Source of the DNA: Lacipirellula limnantheis
GTDB taxonomy: Bacteria > Planctomycetota > Planctomycetia > Pirellulales > Lacipirellulaceae
Assembly (NCBI RefSeq): GCF_007746075.1
Contig: NZ_CP036339.1
Coordinates: forward strand, 6,380,028 to 6,444,027
Length of the DNA stretch: 64,000 bases
Direction: 5' to 3'
Part shown: piece after piece, positions 18,521 through 28,248 of the stretch
Layout: each line of letters starts with the position of its first letter
How positions within the stretch are numbered: position 1 is the first letter of the stretch
Notes under the pieces: generated by a model
Seen by the model: only the letters and a program-made list of their open reading frames with translations
What the model was told of the DNA's origin: nothing
The model's database searches: none
Made by a program: the position numbers and the translations under genes

Positions 18521-19362
18521 TGCAACGCAATGCTCAGCTCGATCAGGCAGGCCTCTCGGCCAGCGTCGCGCACAATGCACGGGCGTGGAACGCGCTAGCC
18601 CGCGAAGGCGTTGCGCTGGCTCAACCGGCGCGGGATGATGAGCTCGCCAATCCCTTAGCAACTGTTGACCCGGCCGGTTGGCTCGGGGGCGATATCCGCG
18701 GCTGGAACGTGCTCTGCCTGGCAGCCGGCGGCGGTCGGCACAGCGCGCTATACGCTGCCGCTGGTGCGAAGGTGACGGTGGTCGACATTAGCGACGAGAT
18801 GCTCGCTCTCGACCGCGCCGTTGCTCGCGAGCGCGGCTTTGATGCGAGGCTCGTGCAAACGTCGATGGAAGAGCTCTCGATGTTCGCGGCCGGCGAGTTC
18901 GACCTGGTGATCCACCCGGTCAGCACCTGCTACGTCGCCGACGTGGCGCCGGTGTTCCAGGCGGTGGCAAGGGTGACGCGTTCGGGCGGCCTCTACGTGA
19001 GCCAACACAAGTCGCCGACCAGTTTGCAGGCGACGTTGCGGCCCGAAGGCGCCGCCGGAACGTACGCCTTGGCCGAGCGCTACTACCGCGACGGACCGCT
19101 GCCGCCGGCCGAGCCATGCCGCCTGCGCGAGCGCGGGACGCTGGAGTATCTCCACCGCTGGGAACAACTCCTCGGCGGCATCTGCCGCGCCGGCTTTGCG
19201 ATCGAAGACGTGCTGGAGCCGATGCATGCCGACCGCGACGCCGCACATGGGAGCTTTGGTCATCGGGCGCAGTACGTCGCTCCCTATGTGCGACTGAAGG
19301 CGCGACGTGGCGACGGCTCGGCCGTACGAAGCGCCGGGAAGCTAACGCTCGTCGGCGACTAG
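18520..19362 (+). CDS. Class I SAM-dependent methyltransferase
   Basis: Motif I is LCLAAGGGRHSALYAAAGA, motif II VTVVDISDEMLALDR, and the family signature FDLVIHPVSTCYVADV is followed by VARVTRSGGLYVSQHKSPTS. The N-terminus (AWNALAREG, ELANPLATVDPAGWLGG) is typical of this methyltransferase subgroup. The frame is open back to GTG 18439, but that stretch is the terminator hairpin, so TTG 18520 or a slightly later start is more likely. The substrate is unknown. The 3' end overlaps the convergent membrane-protein gene by 21 bases. Confidence 0.82.
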   Translation: MQRNAQLDQAGLSASVAHNARAWNALAREGVALAQPARDDELANPLATVDPAGWLGGDIRGWNVLCLAAGGGRHSALYAAAGAKVTVVDISDEMLALDRAVARERGFDARLVQTSMEELSMFAAGEFDLVIHPVSTCYVADVAPVFQAVARVTRSGGLYVSQHKSPTSLQATLRPEGAAGTYALAERYYRDGPLPPAEPCRLRERGTLEYLHRWEQLLGGICRAGFAIEDVLEPMHADRDAAHGSFGHRAQYVAPYVRLKARRGDGSAVRSAGKLTLVGD

Positions 19363-20142
19363 TCGGAGTGCCGTTTCTGCGCCGTCGTAGCTATCGGCCC
19401 GAGCGATTGCCTTCGCATCCATGCGGCGGTCGAGTCGCGTAACGACGATCCACATGACCACGAAAACCCAGGCGCCGAGATGAACGGCGGCCACTTGGCG
19501 AGATACGCCTGCGGCGAGCGACATGACGGCGCCGCTGGCGATGACAATCAAGCTTGCCATTCTCGTCGACCAGCTCGCTCGGTACGCCCCGAGGGCAGCT
19601 GCCATCGCTGTGGCCGCGGACAACGCCAAGCCACAACCTGAAATCAGGTCTGTCAGGTTGTCGTCGATCAAGGAAAAGTCGGCGTTACGAAGCCCAGTGC
19701 TGGCAACGGCGACGACGATCATCCAACCGAAGAGCGTAGCGAGCGAGAACTGCGGCTTCCGAGACAGACAATGATGATCGTCACCGGCAAATCCTCGCAA
19801 CACGGTCAACCAACCGGCGGCGACGGCAGAGGTAAACGCGGCCCCCGCAATCAGTTCTCCCAACACGTGCGGCCACACCAAGTCGATGTAAAAGCCCGAG
19901 CGCAAGCGCGGGATGACATAGTCGGGCGCTGTCAGCACCGCGATGGCGACAATAACCCATGTGGCGCGCGCTAGGGGATGGCTCTGCCCCAGCACGAGCC
20001 AGCCGCTGGCGAGCAGAAGCTGCCCCAGTCCTAAAACCGTGGCGAAGTCGCCTTCGTGATCGACCGAGAGCGCCACGGCATCGAGGCAGATTGCCGCGAT
20101 GCCAAACAGCCATGTCAGGGGTCGTTCGTAAAAGGTGGGCAC
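19342..20142 (-). CDS. Multi-spanning membrane protein of unknown function
   Basis: Six to eight predicted hydrophobic segments (for example WLFGIAAICLDAVALSV, WVIVAIAVLTAPDYVI, ATLFGWMIVVAVASTG). No motif or family recognised; composition and the QFSLATLFGWMIVVA segment resemble other planctomycete membrane proteins. GTG 20142 is proposed because the longer start, ATG 20190, is supplied by a dispersed repeat (20188-20261); neither has a clear Shine-Dalgarno. It is convergent with the methyltransferase. Confidence 0.65.
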   Translation of the reverse strand: MPTFYERPLTWLFGIAAICLDAVALSVDHEGDFATVLGLGQLLLASGWLVLGQSHPLARATWVIVAIAVLTAPDYVIPRLRSGFYIDLVWPHVLGELIAGAAFTSAVAAGWLTVLRGFAGDDHHCLSRKPQFSLATLFGWMIVVAVASTGLRNADFSLIDDNLTDLISGCGLALSAATAMAAALGAYRASWSTRMASLIVIASGAVMSLAAGVSRQVAAVHLGAWVFVVMWIVVTRLDRRMDAKAIARADSYDGAETALRLVADER

Positions 20143-20187
20143 GGTCGGTTCAGAGTAGGTACGGGCGCCACAGGCATCCCACGGGGG

Positions 20188-20261
20188 CATTCTGAGCGAA
20201 GCGAAAAATCTGGAAGCTCAATCGTGACGCTAGATCCTTCGCACTGCTCAGGATGACGGCG
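20188..20261. repeat. Dispersed palindrome family M
   Basis: CATTCTGAGCGAAGCGAAAA and, inverted, CTAGATCCTTCGCACTGCTC / AGGATGAC. Related copies occur at 31047, 37197, 38240 (inside a gene) and 39791. Confidence 0.8.
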
Positions 20262-20471
20262 GAATCGATTGCTCGTCCCTCATTCTAATCAGCATGGGCG
20301 AAAATCCGCCGATTGCCTTATCTTTCGCCGTCGACTGAACGGTTGAAATTACCGCTCCAGCGGGGGAGAATGGGCCGAACGTAGCAGTCGTAACGCCGCA
20401 AGCGTCTTCGCTTGGCCGCCGCCGACTGCGACTCGCCGCCTGACTGGACTCCTTTTCGCGACCGCCGCCGC

Positions 20472-21335
20472 ATGTCGACTCACCACCAGCAAGACGTCTG
20501 TTGCTTGATGGGGGACCCCGTGGCCGGCAACCCAACCCAGTACATGCTGGAAAAGGCGTTTGCGGTCGCGAATCTCGACTGGCGGTTCCTCACCTTCGAG
20601 GTCTCCGCGGTCGACTTCGAACTCGCCCTCAAGGGCGCTCGCATCTTCGAGTTTCGCGGGATCATGCTCGCCCCGCCCCATCGCGGCGAGGTCCACCGCT
20701 ACCTCGAATCCGTCACCGACGCTGCTCGCCTCAGCGGACAGGTAAACTGCCTGGTCCAGCACGACGGCGGCCTGCGCGGAGTCAACACCGAAGGGGTCGC
20801 GATGCGGAGGCTCGCCGAGGCGCATGTGCCGGCGAAAGGTCTGAAGGCGGTCATCCTCGGCGCTGGTCGAACCGCGAAGTCGATCGCCGGCGAACTCGCA
20901 CTCGCCGGCGCCGCGTCGATTGAGCTTGTCTGCGTCGAACCGACGCAAGCCGTGCCGCTGGTCGAATCGCTGGCCGGCGATCCGCAAACCGCGGGGGTCG
21001 AGTGCCGCGTCACGTCCTGGCCCAAGGATGGCCAGATCGTCATTGGCGCCGACGTGCGGCTCTTGCTCAATGCAACGCCGGTCGGCCGCTACGACGGCAA
21101 GGCACTGTTGCCGATTGACGTCGACGCACTGCCGACTGGACTACTGGCGTGCGACATGACGTTCAATCCGCCGAACACGCGTTTGATGCGCGACGCCCGC
21201 AAGCACGGCCTCGCCACGATCGATGGACTTACGTTCCTCGTGGAGCAAGCAGCCGTGGCGTTCGAGCTATGGACAGGCCAGAAGCCCGACCGCGAAGCGA
21301 TGCGCGAGGCAGTGGAAGAGTTTTTGGTGCTGTAG
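20472..21335 (+). CDS. Shikimate dehydrogenase-like (AroE-like) protein with altered active site
   Basis: The two-domain AroE layout is clear: N-terminal substrate domain, then an NADP-binding Rossmann fold with VILGAGRTAKSIAGEL (128-142) and a C-terminal NATPVG...DMTFNPPNTRLM block. However, the catalytic lysine of the family (VTVPHK/VPFK) is arginine here (APPHR, residue 71), the catalytic aspartate of NTDG is glutamate (GVNTEG, residue 107), and the serines of the shikimate-binding HSxSP motif are absent (VAGNPTQYM). ATG 20472 is preferred to TTG 20412. It may be a paralogue with another substrate or a regulatory role; true AroE activity is doubtful. Confidence 0.85.
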   Translation: MSTHHQQDVCCLMGDPVAGNPTQYMLEKAFAVANLDWRFLTFEVSAVDFELALKGARIFEFRGIMLAPPHRGEVHRYLESVTDAARLSGQVNCLVQHDGGLRGVNTEGVAMRRLAEAHVPAKGLKAVILGAGRTAKSIAGELALAGAASIELVCVEPTQAVPLVESLAGDPQTAGVECRVTSWPKDGQIVIGADVRLLLNATPVGRYDGKALLPIDVDALPTGLLACDMTFNPPNTRLMRDARKHGLATIDGLTFLVEQAAVAFELWTGQKPDREAMREAVEEFLVL

Positions 21336-21521
21336 CCGCGGGTCAACGACCGGCCGGAGCGCTGAGGAGAATAGGACGCGGATCTGCGCGGAAGTTCGCG
21401 GATCATGCAGCGTGGCTTGTAATCTCCACTCCGGCCTTAATCGGCCTCAATCCGTCCAATCCGCGTCCCATTCTTTGCCACCGATTGAACTGTTGCTTTG
21501 AAGGCGCCGCTCCACAGAATT

Positions 21522-22217
21522 ATGGCAACACGTGGCCTATTCATCGCCGGCACGAATACCGAAGTCGGCAAAACGCACGTCGCCGCGATGATCGCGCGCG
21601 ACTTGGCTGCCAACGGCCGGCGCGTCGGCGTCTACAAACCCGCGGCGAGCGGCTGCCGTAAGGCGGCCGAAGGTCTCATCGCCGACGATGCCCTCGCGCT
21701 CTGGGAAGCAGCCGGGCAACCGCTAACGCTAGAACAAGTTTGCCCGCAACGTTTCCTCGCCCCGCTCGCGCCACCGCGAGCCGCCCTCGCCGAGGGCCGC
21801 CGGGTCGATGCGCAGCTCTTGCGCACGGGCCTCGAACCGTGGCTCGCCGCGAGCGAGATCGTCATCGTCGAAGGCGCCGGCGGGCTAATGTCGCCGCTGA
21901 GCGAACACGACTACAATATCGACCTCGCCGCCGAGCTCGGCCTGCCGCTGGTGATCGTCGCCGCTAACGAACTCGGCGTCATCAATGCCACGCTGCAAAC
22001 GCTCATCACCGCCCGCGGCCGCGCGCCGCAACTGCCGATCGCGGGGGTGATCTTAAACCAAGCGACTCCGCGTCCCGACGACGCCAGCCTCGTATCAAAT
22101 TCCGAAGAACTCGCCGCGAGATGCGACGCGCCGCTGCTGGCAATGGTCGCCCATCGCGAAAGTGCCTTTGATCGAAATGTCGATTGGTTCGCACTCGCTG
22201 CTGCGAAAATCATTTGA
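21522..22217 (+). CDS. bioD: Dethiobiotin synthetase BioD
   Basis: P-loop GTNTEVGKTH at residues 10-19 with the family's characteristic TEVGKT, followed by KPAASGC (substrate lysine region), EGAGGLMSPL (the BioD loop) and AANELGVINATLQT. The length of about 231 residues is normal. The enzyme closes the ureido ring of biotin from 7,8-diaminopelargonate, CO2 and ATP in the cytoplasm. ATG 21522 is chosen as the natural N-terminus; no strong ribosome-binding site. The stop codon TGA lies within the first bases of a composite palindromic repeat (22213). Confidence 0.92.
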   Translation: MATRGLFIAGTNTEVGKTHVAAMIARDLAANGRRVGVYKPAASGCRKAAEGLIADDALALWEAAGQPLTLEQVCPQRFLAPLAPPRAALAEGRRVDAQLLRTGLEPWLAASEIVIVEGAGGLMSPLSEHDYNIDLAAELGLPLVIVAANELGVINATLQTLITARGRAPQLPIAGVILNQATPRPDDASLVSNSEELAARCDAPLLAMVAHRESAFDRNVDWFALAAAKII

Positions 22218-22427
22218 ACCACGACGGCGCCACGAGCACGACCGAGAAGAATGCAAGAACGAAGGAACCGCCGATAAACGCGAATGGACGCAAATGAACT
22301 CATTGGCGTTCATCTGCGTCCATCGGCGGTTTCAGATTTCCTCTGCTTTATATTTCGTCGTGTCCGTTGTGCCGTCGTGGTAAATCCTCCTCCGCATTTC
22401 CTTGGCGCTCTTGGCGTCCTTGGCGGT
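22213..22427. repeat. Composite nested palindromic repeat (B-C-C'-B'-A')
   Basis: TTGAACCACGACGGCGCCAC, then GGAACCGCCGATAAACGCGA, their mirrored complements, and a lone A' (CCTTGGCGTCCTTGGCGGTT). It supplies the bioD stop codon and fills the gap between two convergent genes. Confidence 0.88.
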
Positions 22428-22439
22428 TAAAGAAATTTC

Positions 22440-24623
22440 TTAAACCGCCGCCGCCTCGGCATACTGCGGCATCCGCGCCTCAGCCGCTTGCGTGTCGATC
22501 TCCATCCGCAGCGTCATGCTCCACCGCCCTTCGGCGTCGGGGATCACAATCCAGTGCGGCAGCACGGCGACCGATTGGTGCACCAGCTCAAATCCGCCTT
22601 CGGACTGGCTCACGGTCTCGACCGGATAGGTCCAGATTGACGCCGGCTGATCGAATTTGAGGTTTACGCTGATGCCGAGCCATTCGTCCGTAAGACTTAG
22701 CTGCGTCATTCCCTGCAGGTCGAGTTGATGGCCCAGCTGCCCCAACCGCTGCCCGCCGCCGCCCGAGAAGTAGCGATCGTCGGCGCCCGACGGCAACCCG
22801 GCGAAGTTGAACTCAGGCGCCAGGTGCAACGCGATGTCGGACGGCACATTCTCCAGCATGTAGGCAATTTCCAGGGTCCCTTCGCCCGCGTTTAGCGAGA
22901 TCCCCTTGGTCAGCTTCACCTGCCGGCCCTGGACGAAGCCGGTGCGGGACAGCTGCACCTGCACCCGACCGTCGTTGCGGCGGAGCTTGGCCTCGTACGG
23001 GGCGTGGACGAAGTCCCCCTGCTCTTCCGCGCGGCCCTGGGCGACCGACGAGAGGTCGATCTCGGGGGCGAAGAAGTGATCGACCAGCGAGTTCCGCTGC
23101 CAGCGATCGTAGCCAAGCCGTTCGTCGAGGCCCTCTTGCTTGAAGACGACGCGTTCGTGAATGCTGCTGACGTTGTCGCCGTCGGCTGAGGGACCTCGCA
23201 ACACCGCACGATGATACGCTTCCTGACGACGCGCAAGCGTGGCGAGCAGGTTATGGCAGATCGACTTCACGTCGAGCTCGTACAGCTGCCCCCCCTCGGC
23301 CGGCGAAACCAAACCGAGCAACCGATTGCTCGCGATCTTCACTTCGGGACGACCATCAAGGTTGTAGTCGCCCGAGCTGATCTCGGCCCACTGTTGCTGG
23401 TCGGCTTGCCAACCGCGATTCTCGTATTGGTCGAGCAAGTTGTTCGCGGCGATCAGCTTCTGATAAACGGCGTTCCGCAAGTGAGGCAGGTACACGCCGC
23501 CGAACGCCCCGTGCCAGTAACTGCAATTGCACTGGCCGCGGTATAGCTCCAACCGTGCTTGATCAATGAGATCGCCCGCGGCGCCGTCGTCGACCATCTC
23601 CTGCAGCCGCCGGCTCACCATCTGCATGCGGGCGTACATTTCATTGGTTTCCGGATACTTCACTTTGAAGTTCCGCCAATAGCCGCCGCGGACGAACGGC
23701 TTGATCAGATCCCACTGGCCATGGTGCTCCAGTTCGTGCTTCGAATCATCGAACTGATTGATCCGCGCTGCGGGAAGCGCCCATTCCACCATCTCGCGGT
23801 AGCTACCTTCGGGAATATAGACCTTCCCCAACGGCGCGACATTGTCGATGGTTTCGCTCGGCGTCGTGAGCTTGATCCAGTCCCCGTTGTGTTGCAAAGC
23901 GTCAAAGAACTGCGTCAACCAGCCCCGGTCGTAGACATGCTCGCGCGTGCCGGGCCAGGTGCCAAACTTCTCCCCGTCGTCGCCGAAGACGACCACCGCG
24001 CCCGGGCGACGCTCGGCAACGCCCCGCAGGTAGTCGATCGTATCTTGCGGCGGCTGGAACGGAATCGTGTAGCGAAGCTTCTCGCTGCCGGGGAAGACCT
24101 TCAGGATCAGGCCGTCTTCTTCGGTAACGTAGTATCCGTCGAGTTGCTCTTCGCCGAGGCCGGCGTTCTTGAAGTGGAAATCGTCGAGCACCGTGTACTC
24201 GATCCCCGCGCGGACAATGTCGGCGGTGAGCGACTGCTCCCAGACCCGTTCGGGCATCCACATGCCGCGAACCTTGGCGCCGATGCGGCGCTGCAGCCAA
24301 TCGGTGTAGCTGGTGATCTGCCCGACCCGGTCGCGCGACGGGATCATCGTCATGATCGGTTCGAAGAACGGCCCCCCCACGATTTCAACTCGGCCGGCGG
24401 CAACGAGGCTCGCTAGGCGGTCGACGTACTCCGGGTGGTGGGCGTCGAGCCACTCCATCAACGAGCCGCTCGTATGGAGACCGATCTTCAGCCCTTCGTA
24501 CCGCTCGAAGACGTTGAGGAACGGCAGATAGCTGTCCTGGTACGACTGCTCGAAGACTCCGTCGAAGTTGCCAATCGGTTGATGGTTGTGCAGGACAAGC
24601 ACAAGGCGCAAAGGCTGATTCAT
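22440..24623 (-). CDS. Glycoside hydrolase family 57 (alpha-amylase / 4-alpha-glucanotransferase type)
   Basis: All five GH57 motifs are visible: HNHQPIG (12-18), GGPFFEP (83-89), GMWMPERVWE (120-129) with the nucleophile glutamate at about 125, VFGDDGEKFGTWPGT (212-226) with the acid/base aspartate, and PEGSYREMVEWAL. The C-terminal half resembles the beta-rich domains of 4-alpha-glucanotransferases, and the 727-residue length fits that subgroup. It probably rearranges or hydrolyses alpha-1,4-glucans in the cytoplasm, in keeping with galT and glgA downstream on the same map segment. Start ATG 24623. Confidence 0.9.
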   Translation of the reverse strand: MNQPLRLVLVLHNHQPIGNFDGVFEQSYQDSYLPFLNVFERYEGLKIGLHTSGSLMEWLDAHHPEYVDRLASLVAAGRVEIVGGPFFEPIMTMIPSRDRVGQITSYTDWLQRRIGAKVRGMWMPERVWEQSLTADIVRAGIEYTVLDDFHFKNAGLGEEQLDGYYVTEEDGLILKVFPGSEKLRYTIPFQPPQDTIDYLRGVAERRPGAVVVFGDDGEKFGTWPGTREHVYDRGWLTQFFDALQHNGDWIKLTTPSETIDNVAPLGKVYIPEGSYREMVEWALPAARINQFDDSKHELEHHGQWDLIKPFVRGGYWRNFKVKYPETNEMYARMQMVSRRLQEMVDDGAAGDLIDQARLELYRGQCNCSYWHGAFGGVYLPHLRNAVYQKLIAANNLLDQYENRGWQADQQQWAEISSGDYNLDGRPEVKIASNRLLGLVSPAEGGQLYELDVKSICHNLLATLARRQEAYHRAVLRGPSADGDNVSSIHERVVFKQEGLDERLGYDRWQRNSLVDHFFAPEIDLSSVAQGRAEEQGDFVHAPYEAKLRRNDGRVQVQLSRTGFVQGRQVKLTKGISLNAGEGTLEIAYMLENVPSDIALHLAPEFNFAGLPSGADDRYFSGGGGQRLGQLGHQLDLQGMTQLSLTDEWLGISVNLKFDQPASIWTYPVETVSQSEGGFELVHQSVAVLPHWIVIPDAEGRWSMTLRMEIDTQAAEARMPQYAEAAAV

Positions 24624-24944
24624 GGCGGCGTTAGAAAGCTGGCGCGGCGGTGGGGGGACTGACGTTTCGATTCGCGCGGCGAGTGCGAACCGTACTATAT
24701 TTGCGGGTTTTGCGTGGCGAGGCTAGCTACGTTGCAACGGATTGTGCAAATCGCGTTGACCTTGAGCGGCCCGCCCTCGGGTTAACTGGTACAGCTGCGA
24801 GCGGCAACCAAGTCGACCCAGCTTACTGAATCGGCGCGATTTGACATTACAGTTGACCAGTTCCGGAGGATTCGTGATGCGAATCGCGAGCCAAGCAGCG
24901 GGCTAGGCAGGTGAAACCGGCTGTGCGGGGAGAAGACAAGAAAG
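24624..24944. other. Gene-free stretch upstream of the GH57 gene
   Basis: About 320 bases with no frame of coding character; probably the GH57 promoter region. No clear -35/-10 pair, operator or hairpin was identified before the composite repeat begins. Confidence 0.5.
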
Positions 24945-25222
24945 GCAACCGCCAAGGACGCCAAGGAAATGCGGGGGAGAAGAGTTGAACCACGACGACA
25001 CAACGGACACGACGAGAGGCAAGCGAATTTCCTCTGCCTTGTCCCCCTTTGCGCCTTCGCGCCTTTGCGTGAGATTTCATTCAGGAAAGACGGGTCTCAC
25101 GCAAAGGCGCGAAGGCGCAAAGGAGATTGCCGGGACGCCCTATTCCCTTGGCGAACCTTGGCGTCCTTGGCGGTTCAGTTTTTCTTGTCTTTCGTCGTGC
25201 TCGTCGTGCCGTCGCGGTGAAC
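24945..25222. repeat. Composite palindromic repeat (A-B-D'-D-A'-B') running into galT
   Basis: A and B arms, then an inner pair of module D (TTTGCGCCTTCGCGCCTTTG and its complement at 25098-25125), then A' and B'. The outer right arms are in swapped order, so nesting is imperfect. The last 45 bases lie inside the galT reading frame. Confidence 0.88.
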
Positions 25223-26191
25223 CAATTTTTTGGCCGCGTTTTCTGGCGAGAGGGGACAAATATGCACCCCGCCCCCCCATTCGAGGCCTGCTTCGTGGGC
25301 CAGTCGGGGGACGATCTCCCAATGCCAGTGGTACGACGCGGCGTGGTCGTCGTCGAACGGCGCCGTGTGGAGCAGCAAGTTGTAGGAGCAGCCCGGCTCG
25401 GTTGCTTGCAGTCGGCGCAGCGCCTCGTGGAGAGCGGCTGCAAGTGATTCGACCTCCCCGTCGGTCAGACGGTCGAATCGCGACTGGTGCTTCCGCGGGA
25501 GCAGCCACATCTCGTAAGGCTGCCGTGGGGCGATCGGACAGATCGTTAGGTATCCATTGCGGTCCAAAACGATGCGCTCCTTTGCCGCCAGCTCGCGCTC
25601 GATCAGATCGCAGAAAATGCATTGCTGGTGCGTCGCGTGAAATCGCGCCGCCGCGTCGAGTTCCCACTGGACAGTCGGCAGCACATACGGCACGGCCGTC
25701 ACCTGGCTGTGGATATGCTCCAACGAGGCCCCGGCGCCGCAGCCGGAGTTCTTGAAGACCAGGCCATGCCGCAGCCCCGGCGTGTTTGCCCAATGTCGCA
25801 AGCGATCGCGGTACGTCCGCACGACCTCGACCAACCGCGTTAAACCAAGCTGCGTGACGTCGAGCAGATGCTGCGGCGACTCGATGATCACCTCGTGAAC
25901 GCCAAACGCGCCGTCCTGAGCTTCGTCCAGGCGAAACGCTGGATACTTGTTCGGCACCACCCGAATCTGCCAACGATCGTCGCCGTCGGCCACCGTCGCC
26001 GAGGCGATCGGCGTGTGGATCTCGTTGCCCGCACAGAAGGGACAACTCGGATGAGCAGCCGGCGAAGAAGGCGCCGAAGCGACGACGCGCCCAGTCGCCT
26101 CATGCGTTCCATAATCACTCGGCCGCCCCGCGCGATCCTCAGCCACATACACCCGCCGGCCGATGATGGGATCGATGCGAAGTTCAGGCAT
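25175..26191 (-). CDS. galT: Galactose-1-phosphate uridylyltransferase
   Basis: Zinc-site region HPSCPFCAGNE, active-site triad EHIHSQ (HxHxQ, whose middle histidine is uridylylated) and the C-terminal YHWHWEIVPR are diagnostic of GalT. It swaps UMP between UDP-glucose and galactose-1-phosphate in the Leloir pathway. The length (338 aa) is normal, but the last 15 residues (VHRDGTTSTTKDKKN) come from the palindromic repeat B' that overlaps the end of the gene. ATG 26191 lies 15 bases after another repeat, so its upstream region is also repeat-derived. Confidence 0.9.
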   Translation of the reverse strand: MPELRIDPIIGRRVYVAEDRAGRPSDYGTHEATGRVVASAPSSPAAHPSCPFCAGNEIHTPIASATVADGDDRWQIRVVPNKYPAFRLDEAQDGAFGVHEVIIESPQHLLDVTQLGLTRLVEVVRTYRDRLRHWANTPGLRHGLVFKNSGCGAGASLEHIHSQVTAVPYVLPTVQWELDAAARFHATHQQCIFCDLIERELAAKERIVLDRNGYLTICPIAPRQPYEMWLLPRKHQSRFDRLTDGEVESLAAALHEALRRLQATEPGCSYNLLLHTAPFDDDHAASYHWHWEIVPRLAHEAGLEWGGGVHICPLSPENAAKKLVHRDGTTSTTKDKKN

Positions 26192-26205
26192 GGGGACCGT
26201 TTTGA

Positions 26206-26473
26206 TTTAACCGCCAAGGACGCCAAGAGCGCCAAGAAGAAATGCATTTTTACCACGAAACACACGAAGCACACCAAAAAAGGAGCATGCAAGCAGAACA
26301 GTTGCACCGCTAATGAACGCTGATAGTCGCTAATAGATGCTTAATTCAATTCCCTTAGCGATTATCAGCGTTCATCAGCGGTGCAGCATTCCATGTAATT
26401 TTTGTGTGCTTCGTGTGTTTCGTGGTAAATCTCCCCGCATTTCCTTGGCGCTCTTGGCGTCCTTGGCGGTTCA
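26206..26473. repeat. Composite nested palindromic repeat (A-E-X-X'-E'-A')
   Basis: Outermost A (TTAACCGCCAAGGACGCCAA), then E (TACCACGAAACACACGAAGC), then X (GCACCGCTAATGAACGCTGA), then all three mirrored. It is the cleanest three-layer nesting in the window and occupies the entire interval between galT and glgA. Confidence 0.92.
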
Positions 26474-26485
26474 ATTTTTTCTTCG

Positions 26486-27973
26486 TCATTCAATCCCCAG
26501 CGGCCCGCGCGCCACCGTTCGCTCATACAGCGCCGCGTACTGCTGCGCACTATTCCCCCACGACCAATCCTCGCGCATCCCCGCTTCGACCAGCCGAATC
26601 CAGGTCGTCTTGTCGGCATACGCCGCCAGTGCCCGTTCGAGCGCCTCCGCCAGGGCGAGCGACGTGTACTCCTCAAACTTAAAGCCGGTCGCCGTCCCGT
26701 CGGCCAGCGTCTGCTCGTTGGCGTCGACCACCGTGTCGACCAGCCCGCCGGTCGCCCGCACCACCGGCACCGTGCCGTACTGCAGGCTGTAGAGCTGGTT
26801 CAAGCCGCACGGTTCGTACTGGCTCGGCATCACAAAGATGTCGGCGCCCGCCTCGATCCGGTGGGCTAGCTCGTCGCTGAACTCCAGCCGCACGGCGATC
26901 CGGTCGGGGAACTCGCGGGCCAATTGACTCAGCAATTCGTGATACTTCGGTTCGCCGGTGCCGAGGATGATCCACTGCGCGTCGACCCGCTCGGCCCAGT
27001 GCCGAATCGTGCGCGTGATGAGGTCGAACCCCTTCTGGTCGGCCAGCCGGCCAATCGCGGCTAAGAGCGGCACGTCGGGACGTTTGGCGAGCCCGGCCCG
27101 CTCCTGAATGTCGGCCTTGCAGCGAGCCTTTCCCTCGGTGAAGTCGTGAACGCTGTAGCAGTTCGGACCCAGGTAACGATCGACTGTCGGGTTCCACACA
27201 TCGTAATCAACGCCGTTGATGATGCCGCTCAGGTCATCGACTCGATGCTGCAGCGTCCCTTCAAGTCCGCATCCCAGCGGCGACGACAGAATCTCGCGAG
27301 CGTAGGTCGGGCTGACGGTGGTGATCGCGTCGGCAAAGACGATCCCCGTCTTGAGAAAACTCAAGTTGCCGTAGAACTCCATCTGCCGCCAGTTGAAGTA
27401 CTTCCAGTCGAGCCCGGTGAGGGCCATGTCCCAGTGCCAGAAGTTTCCCTGGTAGGCGAGATTGTGAATTGTCAGCAGGCTGGCGAGCCCACGCCACGGG
27501 GCCCGGTCGCTGTAGAGCGTCTTTAGATAGGCGGGGATCAGCCCTGCGCACCAATCGTGGCAGTGAACGGCGTCGACCCTTATCTCGAGCCGCTGAATCG
27601 CCTCCAAGGCGGCGCGGCAATAGAAGGTAAAACGCTCGCAGTTGTCCTTGTAGTCCTCGCCATCCTCGCGATAGAGCTGCGGGCGATCGTAGTAATCGTC
27701 CTGCGCGACGAGGAACACCGGCACGTCGGAGCCGGGCAGGCGAGAGCGGAGGTAATGGCCGCGGACCATTTTCTGACCGATGGGAATCTCAACCCGTACG
27801 CCGGTCGGCTCGATGGGAATGTCGGCATTCCGCGCCTGCCGAAACGCCGGCAAAATGACGACCGGTTTGTGCCCCAACCGAGCCAGCTCACGCGGCAACG
27901 CCCCGCAAACGTCGCCGAGGCCGCCAGTCTTCGAGAAGGGCGCCGCTTCAGCGGTGGCGAACAGAATATTCAC
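26486..27973 (-). CDS. glgA: Glycogen synthase (ADP-glucose type)
   Basis: Starts [20 protein letters not shown] with the ADP-glucose-binding KTGGL motif. The GT5 features continue with [27 protein letters not shown], the acceptor region, and the C-terminal [20 protein letters not shown] containing the conserved E(x7)E. The length of 495 aa is typical. It adds glucose from ADP-glucose to glycogen. Together with the GH57 enzyme and GalT it marks a glycogen/hexose module on this strand, though each gap is occupied by a palindromic repeat. Confidence 0.95.
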   Translation of the reverse strand: MNILFATAEAAPFSKTGGLGDVCGALPRELARLGHKPVVILPAFRQARNADIPIEPTGVRVEIPIGQKMVRGHYLRSRLPGSDVPVFLVAQDDYYDRPQLYREDGEDYKDNCERFTFYCRAALEAIQRLEIRVDAVHCHDWCAGLIPAYLKTLYSDRAPWRGLASLLTIHNLAYQGNFWHWDMALTGLDWKYFNWRQMEFYGNLSFLKTGIVFADAITTVSPTYAREILSSPLGCGLEGTLQHRVDDLSGIINGVDYDVWNPTVDRYLGPNCYSVHDFTEGKARCKADIQERAGLAKRPDVPLLAAIGRLADQKGFDLITRTIRHWAERVDAQWIILGTGEPKYHELLSQLAREFPDRIAVRLEFSDELAHRIEAGADIFVMPSQYEPCGLNQLYSLQYGTVPVVRATGGLVDTVVDANEQTLADGTATGFKFEEYTSLALAEALERALAAYADKTTWIRLVEAGMREDWSWGNSAQQYAALYERTVARGPLGIE

Positions 27974-27994
27974 GCGTTAATCGCTCCGCTTGGG

Positions 27995-28234
27995 AATTGA
28001 ACCACGACGACACAGAGGACACGACGAAATACGCAGAAGAATTGAACCGCCAAGGACGCCAAGGAAAGACAAGAGTTACCCGCGAATGACACCAATGGAC
28101 GCGAATAAGAACCAATTCATTCTTTCATTCGCGCCGATTCGCGTCATTGGCGGCTCTTGCATTCCGTCGTGCTCGTTGTGCCGTCGTGGTGAACTCTTGT
28201 ATTTCCTTGGCGCTCTTGGCGTCCTTGGCGGTTG
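27995..28234. repeat. Composite palindromic repeat (B-A-Y-Y'-B'-A')
   Basis: B and A in the opposite order to most copies, an inner pair Y (CCCGCGAATGACACCAATGG) and complements, then B' and A'. It fills the gap between glgA and the aminotransferase gene. Confidence 0.88.
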
Positions 28235-28248
28235 CCTTGTCTTACGAA

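Noticed and set aside
23559-24416. 285-residue plus-strand frame opposite the GH57 gene
   Set aside because: Shadow; the minus strand carries all five GH57 motifs.
24985-25755. 256-residue plus-strand frame from a repeat into the galT region
   Set aside because: Starts in module B and runs antisense to galT; translation (NHDDTTDTTRGKR) is the usual artefact of this repeat.
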